Shown in pieces: positions 31,338 through 43,299 of a stretch of DNA of 64,000 bases. Made by a program: the position numbers and the translations under genes. Location: assembly GCA_036936605.1 (NCBI GenBank), contig JAUPFV010000003.1:82506273-82570272 (forward strand), written 5' to 3'. Numbering within the stretch: position 1 is the stretch's first letter; each line of letters starts with the position of its first letter. Under the pieces are notes generated by a model. The model worked only from the letters and a program-made list of their open reading frames with translations. It did no database searches and was not told where the DNA came from. This DNA is from Limnanthes douglasii subsp. nivea (lineage: Eukaryota; Streptophyta; Magnoliopsida; Brassicales; Limnanthaceae).

Positions 31338-34303
31338 CTAAGCCTTTGAAGATGGCTCAGCCTCACTTATCTTCTTCTCCCCCTTAGGATCGTCTTTCTC
31401 TTCAGGAGGGCCCTCCCCGGCATTTTCTTCTGCCACGTCAGAAGAGGAAGCACTGGAATAGTCATGCAAGTCTCCGTCAGCCATTGTGTGAAAGGGAAGG
31501 TCTTCGTACTCTACGTGAAGCCACAAATCTCCCAAGTTCCTCTTCGGGAACTTCTCATAGAAGAGCAGGACCATGTCTGACTTTACCTTGGCATACATTT
31601 GCTCTTGAGTGTCTATTACGTTGTTGGCATAAGCATCGATCTTGGCCTGAATTTTGGCCTCTTGCTCCCTTAGCAGATCAGCTTTCTCCTCTGCAGCCTC
31701 AGACACTATGTTCTCAAGTGCAATCTTGTCATTTGTCAAGTTGTGAATGACTTGATCCTTGGCCTTGGCCTCCTCTTTTGAAGAGGTGAGATCTTTCTCT
31801 ACTCCGGACAACTTCTTCCGGAGCTCCTTGATATTATCTTCCAGAGTAGCACGTTTGGTGGTCCACCCCTCTTGGTTCTTTTTCAGCTCCTCGTTCTCCC
31901 CCTTTAGAATGTCAGCATGTTGAGTGGCAGTAAGAAGATCATCAGACAATCTCTCTTTGTCAAACTTGAGATCTTTGATAGTATCTGCCTGACTTCAAAC
32001 TTGCTTCTCCAACACAAGCACTGGTTGAACACTACTTAATATAGAGTGAGCTATAATATCCCTTTCACTTGAAACAATAAAAGTCTTACCATTAAAAGTG
32101 ACGATGTTCGAGGTACTCGGAGGGAGGTAAGGCCCAGCAAAGTCATCTCTGGGGAGGTTGGCAAAGTAATCATCAAGCCCATCGAGACTGGTGATGTCAA
32201 CCCCATCAATGCTAAGGTCTCCTCCTCCGACTTCGTCAGTTCGAAAATCACCAGGGATCTCCTCTGCTTGTGTTGGATCAGTAGGATCAACATGGAGGAG
32301 AGGCTCCGGAGGCCGGAGAGAAAGTTCGTCACCCTTGGAGGTCTTTTTCTTCTTAGCCTCCATATCCTTCCTTTCAGCTCCCCGTTTTCGGTCTCTTTTG
32401 GGAGCCCTTGGGGGTTTTGGGGATTGACCTTCTTGCCTAACACTCTCCTGCTCTACCACTTCTAGGAGAGCAGCATCAATCTGGATTGGGGCTGGCCCCT
32501 AGGGATTTGTTGGAACAGCCTCTTCCACCTCGGCAGGGTTAGCTTCACCTACCACCTTCTTGCCCTTCTTCTTCTTGCCTTTCATCTTACTCGGGGCCTT
32601 AGCCCGTCCCGGCAAGTAAAGTGACCCATCCGGTTCGTGAGTTCTCTTCAGGACTACATCCGGAGGGGGTGGAGTGGTGAGTTCTTCCCAGGTCAAGTCC
32701 CTCCGGCCAGTAGTGTTCCAGAGGTGAGACATTGCCAAGTTGCCTCCTGTGATAGCATCGTGAAACCGATTTCCCCACTTTTCAGCAGTCCAAGTGTTGA
32801 TCTTGGTACAAGTGGTCTGCCCGGACTTTAGGTAGTCATTGAAGTCTTTTGGAATTTCTGCTAAGTAAAAAAGCAAGACCAGTTAGTTTAAGCAGATTTG
32901 ATAAAAAAGGAAATAAGGATATAAAGTAGGGGCCTTACGATCACTCCTCCATCTGCTGGTGAGGAGACTTGGATTGACTCTGGATTTGATTTTCCTCCCA
33001 TTCTCCCAAGCACCACTTACAAACAGGAATTGAGTCCTCCAGTTTCTCTCCGAATCAAGCAGGTCATCCACTACTTTGTAGTTATCCCCCATGTTGAAAT
33101 GATAAAAAGGGATGTGAGGGTTCCTGCAGAGACTGGCCACAACAGCAAATTCCTCCATTGGTAGAGGAGTGCCGGAGAGCCTGGAGGCCATGATGCATGC
33201 CATAAGTGTGTACCATCCATTGGGGCTCAATTGACTGGGACAAAGTTTGATAAGGTGGAAATACCTAACTATTTCCGGGTCCAAGGGGAACCTTAAACCC
33301 CAGTTAAAGAGCTCAGTGAAGATGACTATTTCACTGAGTTTGCAATCCATTGTGGTTTCGGGGTCTATGGGGATTCTTATCTTCACATTCTCCGGAATCC
33401 CCCCTTCGTGCGCATCCGGCCCAACTCAGCTGTATGGATAAAAGCGTAATTGATCTTTTGCAGGGCAAGGAGATACTTAACATTGACCTTGTGGAAACAA
33501 GGTCCCACCCTTCCTTCAAGACACTCCAGCAGATCCGGATGCTTCAAGCACAAATTTTCCTTGCTTTTATCCTTTTGGGCAGCAACAGCACCACTAGTCT
33601 GCCCGGAAGGTTCGGACTCAAAGGGAGCCTCTTCAATAGAGTCCTCCATTACTTCCTCCATGATTGAGGAAGGGTTTTCAGTTGTTATGGTGAGAGGGAG
33701 GTTTGGGGTTGGCTCAGCCTGACTTTCAGACTGATGAGTTTCAGTATTCTCTTGGTTCCTAGCCTCCGGTTAGGGCTCTAGTGTAGACGTTTCTCTTTGG
33801 GGACTTGAGCCAGTACCCTCCGGACCGGACAGCCTGTCCATAGGTGCTCTAATGGGCACTTCTGACCCAGTACTACTGTCCTTGGCACCTGATTTCGAAG
33901 GGGTGCCCTTAGAAGCCTGCCCTTTGACCAGCCGGCCTTTTCTCCGATCAACTAGCTTGTGAGGAGAGGTTTCAGCATCTGACCCCATGGCTAAGAATGG
34001 GGAGGGTTTTTTAAAGGTGGTAACTGTTAAACCTGGTTCAACAACGGTTTCCGACTCTTGAACCGAAGAACCTGAGATGATAGGGGAAAGACTGGTTTGA
34101 AATAACCTCTTCGGTTTGACACCCTTGGTGGAGGAAGAACCCTTGTCTAACTCTGTGGCTGAGATTTCTGGTTTGTCGATGGGGGAAGTGGGTAAGCCTG
34201 CTGCAATGCGTCTTTCCCTTTTTAGTTTTTGTGCTTTTTCTAATTCAGATAGGTTGAGCCACCCGCCTTTGATCAGAGCGTTCCTAGCCGTGAACATAAA
34301 CAA
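31338..34303 (-). pseudogene. Tat antisense gene, element C (reference copy)
   Basis: Starts at ATG 34303 (MFMFTARNALIKGGWLNLS). Basic Ser/Lys-rich N-terminus to about 33780; one stop (TAG near 33770); acidic MEEVMEDSIEEAPFESEPS near 33660; then LKHPDLLECLEGRVGPCFHK. Domain core 33386-32940: ELFNWGLRFPLDPEIVRYFH, LSPNGWYTLMACIMASRL, FYHFNMGDNYKVVDDLL, FVSGAWENGRKI. Intron 32861-32938. Exon 2: GRRDLTWEELTTPPPP, a Lys/Pro-rich linker, coiled coil 31949-31600, and EDLPFHTMADGD ahead of an acidic tail ending at 31338. A G run near 33405 has lost one G and shifts the frame; another break is near 31985. About 960 residues when intact. The core resembles the 'putative gypsy-type transposon' domain; function unknown. 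Its reading frame is as well preserved as pol, which argues that it was once under selection. Confidence 0.8.
32861..32938 (-). other. Intron in the antisense gene, element C
   Basis: 78 nt, GTAAGG at the 5' end, and CTTAG (or CTTAGCAG, giving 81 nt) at the 3' end. Both acceptors keep the frame (phase 1). It joins RWRSD to (E)IPKDFNDYLK, matching the other copies. Confidence 0.7.
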
Positions 34304-34741
34304 CTTAAGTAAGAATTTGTTTTTGAGAGAGAAAGCTTTGAAGATTTGCAGAGTGAAAATGAAAGTGATAGTAAAACAGTAGAAAAGTATCTCAATTTAT
34401 AGTAAATCTCAAAAGGAAATCTTGATTCCTAGGAGAATTCGAAAAGATTAGTAATGATTAAAAGACGGCGGTGACGTCACCTTCATTAATGAAGAGGTTG
34501 CTTTTCAAAGAAGGTGGGTGCGAGATTCAAGGTGAAAAAACGGCTGAGGCAACCAACCCAAGAGCGACACGTGTCCCATGAACTTTGGCAAAAAACCGTT
34601 TAGATTCACAGAGCATTTTCAGTCCGGATAAAGCCATAACACAATTCGAAAGACCTGTCCGGGTAAAACTACCACTAAGATCGGACTATTTTTCAGGTTT
34701 TTGACAAAGGTATTTGAACAAACACCTAAAAAAGGGGCTCC
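34304..34741. other. Antisense promoter region and polypurine tract, element C
   Basis: No gene. It contains the minus-strand TATA box (34394-34401) and, at its right end, the plus-strand polypurine tract CTAAAAAAGGGGCTCC (34726-34741) adjoining the 3' LTR. Confidence 0.65.
34394..34401 (-). promoter_or_regulatory. TATA box of the antisense gene, element C
   Basis: TATAAATT on the minus strand, 98 bases before ATG 34303. Surrounding sequence differs from copies 1 and 2, so the conservation is in position and motif. Confidence 0.55.
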
Positions 34742-35149
34742 TGATGAGTCCGAATGTTGCTACCTCTCTGGACGGGGACAGTTCGGACTAAGATCACCAA
34801 ACCGGACAGGGCAGTTCGAACACCTCATCTATTGGACTGTTCGAACAAGGACTAAAGTACATAAAAACCTAATCACTCCTTGACTAAGCTGCCTGCTCTC
34901 CTACTAAGAACTCATGGGTCCTTAAACTTGACCCGGGTCCCTTAAACATGACCCGAAAGCCCATAAAGCCCAAATGTAAGGGTATAAATACCCAACCACC
35001 AACATTTAATGAGGGTAATGAAAATTAAATACAACCAGGATGCTTAATTCTCCCTCTACTCTCTACTCAAACATTAAATACTTACAAACTTCCACAAAAC
35101 TCAAAATAAAAGTTACAATCTTACCCTCAGACAAAAATTAACCACACCA
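34742..35149 (+). mobile_element. 3' LTR of element C
   Basis: 408 bases, TGATGAGTCC to CCACACCA. U3 holds several GTTCG(G/A)AC and CCGGAC motifs; the sense TATA box TATAAATA is at 34983-34990. It differs from the retained part of the 5' LTR at only a few positions (for example GATCTGG versus GACCCGG), so insertion was fairly recent compared with the LINE relics. Confidence 0.95.
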
Positions 35150-37090
35150 AAGTCTATAGATATTATTTCAAGAACCATGTGCAAAGATGACAAAGTCATT
35201 TACAAAATCCAAACAATTAATGATCAGATTACTCTTTGTGTTGTATCTCATACCCTGATGATTGTTAAACAAAATATTAATACCTATAATGAGATATTCT
35301 TCTACAATGATAAAGAGACTGAGAAAGATAGGATCTCCCTGCCTTATACAATTTGAGGCCTTTAAAATAACCATTTAATTTTTCACTAAAGAGAATAGAG
35401 AAGAAAACAGAGTGAATACTATTACTTATAAGCTTAATAAAAATTATGATGAAAGCCAAAGGCTCTCATAATATTTAAGATAGAAATATGATCCATTTAA
35501 AGGCCTTAGTCGTATCAAGTTTTAAAATGATGCTTCTTCATCTAGATTTTTTTATTATATCTTGAACAATTTCCTTAGAAAGAAGGATGTGTTCATGGAT
35601 GCTTCTTCAATGAACAAATTCTCCTTGCTCTCTAATGGATTTCACCATTTGATGGATTGTCAAGCAGATAGAGGTGATCAATACCAGAGCCTAATCTTGG
35701 GATTATGTTCATTGTATCCACATATTGATTAACAGGGTTTGTATTTGTTAGAAGAGTTTTAAAGTAATCAATTATAAAATCACTAATTTTACTGTAATAT
35801 TCAATTCATCTTCCATTATGAAGAATTCCATTTATCTTATTATTATTTTTTCCTTTTTTACAGTCTTAAAACATAAAAGTATTTTTATCACCTTGTTTAA
35901 TTCAATTTATGTTATTTTTTGCTCACAATAAGATTCTTCTCGTGCCAAGAGAAGAAGAAGATGAGCAATAGCCTTGGATAAGTTAATTTTATCCTCATTA
36001 GTTTTGGTGTCTTGGTATTTACTTTCAAAATAGATTAGTTATTCCTCATCTTTGGCAATAACATTGAATATATTTTCAAAAGTCTCTTTATTCTAATATC
36101 GTAATTTAATTTTCAATCTCTTACATTTTTGCCAGAAATTATATATAGTTTGACCAGATAATGGAAGATTCCATGAATCCTCAATTATCTGGTTGAATTC
36201 AGGATATTGGTACACACATGTTAAGGAATTAAAATGAAGTTTTGGGGTTAACTAAATTATTAGAGATTAAAATTATGATTAGAGCATGGTCAAAACAGGT
36301 TCTAGCCCAATACTTATTTTGGATATTATCAAAGAAATTTTTCATTGAGTTATTAATTAAGACTCTATCAGGTCTTTTCCAACTTCTTTTATTAGACCAA
36401 GTGAAAGAGGAACCAATAAAACCAGCATCATCTAAGGCATAGTCTAAGATAATGTTATTGATGTCATCATGACTTCTTAAACACAAAGTTGAACATGGAA
36501 ATTGCTTAGATGATTTTGTAATACAATCAAAATCTCATATAACAATCCATTCTAGTGGATTTTCTAGCCAATTTTCTCATTTTATCCCATAGAGAAAGAC
36601 TATTACTTCTCGTACATTTAGCATATATGACTGTTACCATGATAGGCTTGTTATTTGTTGTGTGAGTAACCTTTAAATGGATGAGTTGATCATGATTGTA
36701 ACCTACATCCACATCAAATATATATTTCCAAATAATCCATATCTTATTGTTTAGGTTTGAGATACTTTGATGGAAACCGAGGTTTTATATAATATGAGTA
36801 AGCCTGCTTTCAACAACCACAGGTTCTTGTAAAACCAAGAAGTCAATTTTTTCAGATATTCAAACTGAATTCAATCTTGTAATTGTATTTTTGTTACCTA
36901 CCCCTCTTAAATTCCAATTCAAATTTTTATTAGTCATTCGAATGCTTTTTTGTTTTTTTATCTTTTGAAAATTATGTTTCCTTTTCGTAGATCGACATTT
37001 AACATGGTTTGATTTCTTATTTACAACTTCGTTAAATTCAATCTCTTTAATAGAATGTTCATGTTCTGGAGAAACTGACAAGTTGCCATT
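35150..37090 (-). pseudogene. LINE, endonuclease to mid-RT
   Basis: Minus strand, right to left: WNLRGVGNKNTITRLNS near 36900 (start of the APE-type endonuclease), FLVLQEPVVV, VTVIYAKCTRSN near 36620, then DAGFIGSSFTWSNKRSWKRPDRVLIN near 36400 and SRTCFDHALI (the SDH-type end). RT blocks include LKASNCIRQGDPIFLSLFIIVEEYL near 35350 and CLDFVNDFVIFAHGS near 35190, where the catalytic YADD is changed to FVND. The endonuclease nicks target DNA and RT copies from the nick. The rest of RT and the 3' half are cut off at the LTR of element C. Confidence 0.75.
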
Positions 37091-37440
37091 TAATGTTGGT
37101 TTTGGGAAATTTTATGTAAGATCTTCATCATATGAGTCAATAAAAGAATTGAATCTATTACCAAGCTCAATTGAGTGAAGAACTTCAATAATTTCAGCAT
37201 TAATATCATCTTTTGACAAAGAGTTATTTATAAAAAAAATACATGTCTTCGCGTTGGTTGTTTTTGCTATTAGGATTGTTAATGTTGTTTGGATTAGACT
37301 TTGGGTTCATCTCATTTGTTCCATTGATCACTGTGGAACTTATCTTAGGTGTCAAGATTTCGATACTTTTAACATGTGACTGTTTTTATTTCGGTTCTAG
37401 TGTTATGTGAGTTTTCTGTTTTTATTATACTGATTTATAT
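37091..37440 (-). other. Possible 5' part of the LINE (unassigned)
   Basis: Sequence upstream of the endonuclease on the minus strand, Asn/Lys-rich with stops. It may be a remnant of the LINE first open frame (gag-like protein) but no motif confirms this. Confidence 0.35.
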
Positions 37441-38274
37441 TATGTACTTTATATGATATTTGTTACAAATAAAAGAATCAGATACGAACATATAACCATT
37501 GATATAGCAATAGTTCACAAAAATTTATTTAAAAAATAGTAGAATTTGATTATAAAAATACAAATAAACAAAATCCAAAAAAATAAAATAAAAATACAAA
37601 AAAGTTAGCTTAAAGGTAATATTAGACTAATACAAAATTAATAAAATGGTATTTTGATTTGTTTGTAGCAAAAATAAAAAAATAATCTTATAAAACCTCA
37701 AATAAACACTAAAGTGATTAATATTATATATTATATTAATGTATACTCCGATATTTATTCATAAATAATACAAAGAACAATCCGATGTATCGATGATTAC
37801 ATCAAATCATGATTATTATATAATTAATTTTGATATTTTAGACGATATAAAAACGTTTTTTAACATCCTTGTTGAAAATTCGAATAATGACATGTGCAGT
37901 GGCATTTGACACCCGGACGTACAGAGCAGGATCCCGAAGCATCATATTGGACTAACTTTTTACATACTGCTGTACAGTTGTTTACATTTGATCTCCAGAT
38001 AGCTCGGTTGTACATGCCTCAGGTCTTGTGGCTGTATATACACATACATTTGGATTAACATATAAATTAGATACTTAAAATATATACATTTAAAAAACAT
38101 TTGGATATCACTTAAACACTTCTAAATGATTTATTATCTCCAAACATATGTAAACAATATTTATATAAATCCAGCTAAATATAGTATATAAATTAATTAT
38201 ATAAATTTAAACAAATTAAAAATATTGATATAATTAAATTATAACAGAGTTTAATGCAATGCGATATGGTTTAG

Positions 38275-38305
<31 letters not shown>

Positions 38306-38736
38306 TTTATTTATTTAAACATGCTTTTATATGAAAAAAAAACAATCAAAACATCAAATTTCAAAGCTTAACCAAATAAATTAATAAAACAAATCACCTG
38401 ATAAAAGTAGGATGAGAACATTTACTATTGATATTTTGTTTGCCATCATTTTTCCGAGATATTAAAATATTAGGCTCAAATTAATGTTCAAATAAACTTA
38501 GATTTTGAGATATATCGCATTTTCTAAATACAGTTTCTTTATATTTGTAGATAAAGTTTAAGTTGATGTATGTGAAGGAAAATTGTCCACAAGGTTTTCA
38601 TTTTTAAATTTATTTTCACAAAAATGCAAAAGTATAGAGATATACTAAAAAAATATCACAACTTCTTAATATGTAATTTATATATAAATGCGTTAGGAAC
38701 TTAGGATAACTTCTCCCATATAATAACTAAAGTTAA
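37441..38736. other. AT-rich intergenic stretch
   Basis: No gene recognised. An (AT)n microsatellite lies at about 38284-38308. One moderately GC-rich island at 37890-38010 has no readable frame. Confidence 0.5.
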
Positions 38737-39530
38737 GATAACTATTCCTTGTAATTAATTCTTTAACAATATAATAAATAATTATTTGGGTAAGTTACTT
38801 TAAAAATTTATTATATTTAATACGACCGTTTAAAATATTATTATATCATACCAAATAATATCAACATATTTGTTATTCAAAATTCTCTATACCAAATAAT
38901 ATCAACATATTTAAAAATTGTTATTTTTAAAATCGTAATTTGATAAAAGAAATTCATAAATACCAATGATTTTTTTTAAAAAAATAGATCCATAAGTTAT
39001 ATTTCCTTTTCACGAGTTCAAATGATTATCGCATCTAGTTTTTTAGTGTCGCATCTATATTTTACAATCTCTCGCGCTGTCAGATTTTCACATTTGTCAC
39101 TCGTCTTGCATCTATCTAAAATATATTTGGTCCCACATCTTTCTAAAAGTTTATTTTGCAATTTCTTGTATCTATCTAAAAAATATTTTATCATGTCTCG
39201 CATATATCAAAAACATATTTTACGATAAATCTATGACTCGTCTCGCTTCTATCGATAACATATTTTACAACATCTCGCATCTATCACTAGTCCCTCATCT
39301 ATCATCTAAGTAAACATTTTACATTGGTCTTGCATCTAGCAAAGCTATGTGATAGATGAGAGATATTAGACAGGGGTCTCACATCTAGCAATGCTAGATG
39401 CGAGATGTGAGACATGGAACAGTAGATAAACATATTAGAAAAATGTAAAAACACAAAACTTACTTGAAAACACAGAATCGTTTTATTTCTCCCAACAATC
39501 TTCAATCCTAAATCTAGAAATATATTCCAA
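38737..39530. repeat. Dispersed repeat A, copy 2
   Basis: Homologous to 23910-24820, with the same order: AT-rich left part, TCTCGCATCTATCTAAAA units at 39040-39290, then TTGGTCTTGCATCTAGCAAAGC and a palindrome CATCTAGC-AAT-GCTAGATG at 39382-39400, and finally ATCGTTTTATTTCTCC. Copies differ by many indels. Confidence 0.7.
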
Positions 39531-39592
39531 TTTGAATGTCAATTTCAACCAAAAATGTAGATCAGAGTTGTTGATAAAGATCAAATCGAGAG

Positions 39593-39948
39593 TGTTATTA
39601 AATCACTATGCAATTATCACAAAATAGCTCAAGCACAGAACATATGTGAATGACAAACTGAAATGAACACATGATTTAACGTGGTTCAACAATTGTCTAC
39701 GTCCACGACCGCCGCCAGAGAAAAGAGTTTCACTATGATAGAAAAGGTTACAAATTTCATATTGTGTTTTGTGTAGTCATAGTAGTCTATTTTTAGGGAA
39801 TAAATAAACTTACTAGACAGTTGGCCCAATGGGCTCATATACATTAATAAGAAAACCATCCATTATTACAGCTTACTATATCGATTACACAAAATTGTAC
39901 CACCGAACACGATACACTGTCAAGGCACTATTCGACTCATTCACAACA
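39593..39948 (-). mobile_element. 3' LTR of copia element D
   Basis: 356 bases beginning (plus strand) TGTTATTAAATCACTATG and ending CATTCACAACA. A short purine-rich stretch precedes it on the minus strand (about 39949-39962). Confidence 0.9.
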
Positions 39949-40019
39949 AATCTTCCCATTGAGGCGAATATCCTTTCTTCACTATCAACAAATAAAATTC
40001 TCTACTTCTGACTCACCAA

Positions 40020-40428
40020 ATGCCCCTAAGGCATTCACTCTATACTGCGTACATCGATCCAGTTTAGGCACTTTCTAAACTTTTGAATTGATACTGCCTT
40101 GGTCATTATATCTGCTGAATTATCGTGTGTAGACACTTTCTTCACATCAACAATTCCCTTTGATATTATATCACGAATAAAATGATGCCTGACATCTATA
40201 GGCTTTGTACGCTCATGGTACATTTGGTTTCCTGTAAGGTGTATGGCGCTTTGACTGTCACAAAACAGTTTTTCCGTAGTCCTATCCAAGCCCAAACCTG
40301 CCACCAAACCTTGCAACCATATTGCTCTTTAACTGCTTCTGCTACTACTATGTACTCTGCCTCTGTTGTAGATAAAGCTACAGTATCTTGCAACTGTGAT
40401 TTCTAACTGATTGCACTCTCATCTAGAG

Positions 40429-40469
<41 letters not shown>

Positions 40470-41460
40470 AGTCAGAGATCTTATTTTATCCATATCACCC
40501 GCAAAATCAGAATCAACAAAACCAACCAATGATCCTGCAACATCATTCAACGATTCACCAGTATCGGTCTTGTTTAAAAGTTAAGCCAACGTTCACAGTA
40601 TTCTTAAGATACTAAAGTATCAGTTTCACTGCCTACTAGTGTTCTTTCCCATGACATCCCATGTACCTGCTAACTACACTAACCGCATGTGAAATATCAA
40701 GACGTGTGCATACCATATCATACATGATACTGCCAACTTCACTTGCATATGGAACCTTCGACATTTGTTCCAACTCAGCATCGTCTTTGGCCGCTCCTAC
40801 TGCATACAACTTGAAATGAGTAGAAAACAGAATGCTAACTGCTTTAGCATCAATATAGCTTCGTTGAGACAAGTGTAATGATCCTACACTTCTGTTCATG
40901 ATAATCTTCATGCCAAGAATTTTATTTGCTCTACCCAGATCCTTCATCTCAAACTCGGCACTAAGCTGCTTCTTTATCTGTACAGTGTGTGAGATACTAC
41001 AAGCAGCAATAAGTATATCATCCACATACAACAACAAGTAAACATAAGAATCATCTGACATCTCTTGATGATACACACAACTATCATATGGACTCCTCGT
41101 GAACCCTTTGACACCATAAGTGTACCAAAACGTTTGTACCATTTCCTAGGTGATTGTTTTAAACCATACAATGACTTTTTCAGCAGACACACTTTTCCCT
41201 CCATATTAGGTTTGATAAATCCCTCTAGTTGTCGCATGTAGATTTTCTCCTCCAATTCACCATGTAGAAACGCAGTATTCACGTCCAACTGCTCAAGCTT
41301 TAAATCTTGCAAAACTACTATGGCTAACAAAACTCGAATCGAACTATGCTTCACAACTCGAGAAAAGACTTCATTGAAGTCAATTCTTTTCCTTTGAGTA
41401 AAACCCTTAGCGACCAATATTGCTTTCAATTGAGATATCTCGACCCCTAGATTACCTTAA
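40020..41460 (-). pseudogene. RT and RNase H of copia element D
   Basis: Minus strand. RT: KAILVAKGFTQRKRIDFNEVFSRVVKHSSIRV (41429-41320, in pieces), LDVNTAFLHGELEEKIYMRQ, LLKKSLYGLKQSPRKWY, catalytic YVDDILIAA near 41005-41035, EFEMKDLGRANKILGM, YASEVGSIMYDMVCTRLDI. RNase H: LSTTEAEYIVVAEAVKE near 40360, CDSQSAIHL, then VRHHFIRDIISKGIV. A frameshift near 41100 splits RT, and an AT microsatellite (40431-40468) with further stops interrupts RNase H. The enzyme cannot be made as one chain. Confidence 0.9.
40431..40468. repeat. (AT)19 microsatellite inside copia RNase H
   Basis: 38 bases of uninterrupted AT/TA repeat within the coding part of element D, expanded after the element died. Confidence 0.95.
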
Positions 41461-43200
41461 TTTTTCTTGAACACCCATTTACTGCCTACTATCTTCTGTC
41501 ATTTAGGAAAGTCAACAAGCTTCCATGTTTGATTCTTATGAAGAGACTCAATATCTTCCCCCATAGCACCAATCCATCAATCTGCCTCTAAACTCGCTAT
41601 AGCTTCTCTATAGCTACTAGGTTCCTGCATCTCAACTTCTTCTGCAACTGACAGAGCATATGCAACTAGATTCGCATACCTTTTTGAAAGTCTAATATCT
41701 CTTCTTTCTCTGCCCAATGATATGCTATAAGGTTGTTGTTATGGTTCGTGCGCATCATTGTCACTATCATCTAATTTTGACGCTTCACCTCCTGATTCTA
41801 GATCCACGTCAGAACCATTTGAATTATTGGACCTGCTAGAAACTGATTCTACTTCAAGCTCCACCTGTTTACTCACAACCGATCCTGATTCGACCATTTC
41901 TCATACTTTCTTCTAACTATCTATCGAAAAAACTCATTAAAAATAACATCCCTAATGATGAGAAAACCTGGAGACTTTAGAGAGGTACACCATAACCTAT
42001 ATCCCTTCACTCCAGTAGCATATCCTAGAAATATGCACCTCTTTACCCTCGACTCAAGCTTACCATCTCTCACATGAGCATACGCAGGACAACCAAACAC
42101 CCTCAAATATTCATAATCAGTCGACAATCCAGACCAAATCTCAAAAAGATTTTTACAATAAATAGCCGTTGATGGAGACCGATTCACCAAGTAACACGCT
42201 GTATTGATAGCTCCAGCCCAAAAATTATTTCCCACACCGGAATGTGAGAGCATACTCTGTGCATTGTCGTAAAATGTTATGTTTATTCTTTCTGCGACTC
42301 CATTCTATTATGGTGTTCTAGCATAAGTGTGATGGTGCACTATTCCCACAGCTTCACATAACTCGTTGAACTCATGATTGCAATATTCTAACCCATTATA
42401 TGTCCTAAGACATTTGATTTTGCTTCCTATTTGCTTCTCAATCATTGTCTTCCATTTGATAAAGGTTGAATATACCTCATCTTTTGTTTTTAGAAAGTAA
42501 ACCCACACCATCCTTGAATAATCACCAATAAAACTCACGTAGTATCTGGCCCCGCTCTTGGATGAAATTTTGTTTGGACCTTAAAGATCCGATTGAATGT
42601 AATTCACTGTCCCTTTAGTCTTTCTTACAGCCGATTTGCTGAATTTGACTCTAGTTTGTTTACCAAACACACAGTTCGCCAAAAATCCCAATGATTCTGC
42701 TTATACCCTTTCAACAAATCAATCTTTCCCAAAACAGCTAATCATCTGTCACTCATGTGACCAAGACGCCAATGCCACAACTTATTTTGATATTTCCTAC
42801 TTTGGCTATTACTCCCTGATGATACTACTGGGGCATCACCCATAACAACACTCCCTTGGAGAATGTAAAGACCCTTCTGCAAACTGCTCTTCATGCATAC
42901 CATTGAGTCTTTTGTCACTTTGATTACACCGTCTTCTGCATGGTACTTGTAACCCAGAGAGTCTAGAGTCCCAAGAGAAATTAGATTTCTCTTTAAACCA
43001 GGAATATGCCAGCACGTCAAGATTCTAACAACCCTGTCAAACATTCTGATTATGATGTTACCGATACCACCAACAGTCAATGAATGATTGTTCCCTAAAT
43101 AGACAGTTCCCTGCATTGGCTTGTAAGTATCAAACCATTATTTGAACTGACACATGTGATATGTAGCGCCAGTATCGAGTACCCAGTAGTTTTTTCCAAA
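41461..43200 (-). pseudogene. Integrase and protease of copia element D
   Basis: Protease: YWVLDTGATYHMC near 43155-43195, with the catalytic Asp present. Pre-integrase HWRLGHMSDR near 42750. Integrase core: FIGDYSRMVWVYFLKTKDEV (42538-42480), KCLRTYNGLEY (the second catalytic Asp, normally in RTDNG, is Tyr here), then INTACYLVNRSPSTAI and CPAYAHVRDGKLESR (42253-42050). The linker to RT (41461-41900) is shattered. Loss of the catalytic Asp shows integrase is dead independently of the frameshifts. Confidence 0.85.
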
Positions 43201-43299
43201 GTCTGAACTCACAGACAATACATCTCCTCTACCACTGTTTTCACTATCGTCGGAATCGTTCACACCTTCAACAATGTTTGTTGCATTTTTCTTTTGATT

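Larger units (their letters stand above)
24824..35149 (+). mobile_element. Element C: near-complete Tat-type Ty3/gypsy retrotransposon
   Basis: A 10.3-kb element with a truncated 5' LTR (24824-25128), primer-binding site, gag, protease, RT, two RNase H domains, integrase, antisense gene, polypurine tract and complete 3' LTR (34742-35149). Two successive RNase H domains and the CX2HX4HX4C gag knuckle are marks of the Tat lineage. At least ten stops or frameshifts mean it cannot move by itself. The flanks do not match (repeat A at left, LINE at right), and no target duplication can be scored because the left end is lost. Confidence 0.9.

Noticed and set aside
35150..35160. Target duplication for element C
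   Set aside because: The left LTR end is missing, so no duplicate can be scored.
38284..38308. Matrix-attachment or replication origin in the AT-rich region
   Set aside because: Only AT richness and a microsatellite are seen; nothing specific supports it.
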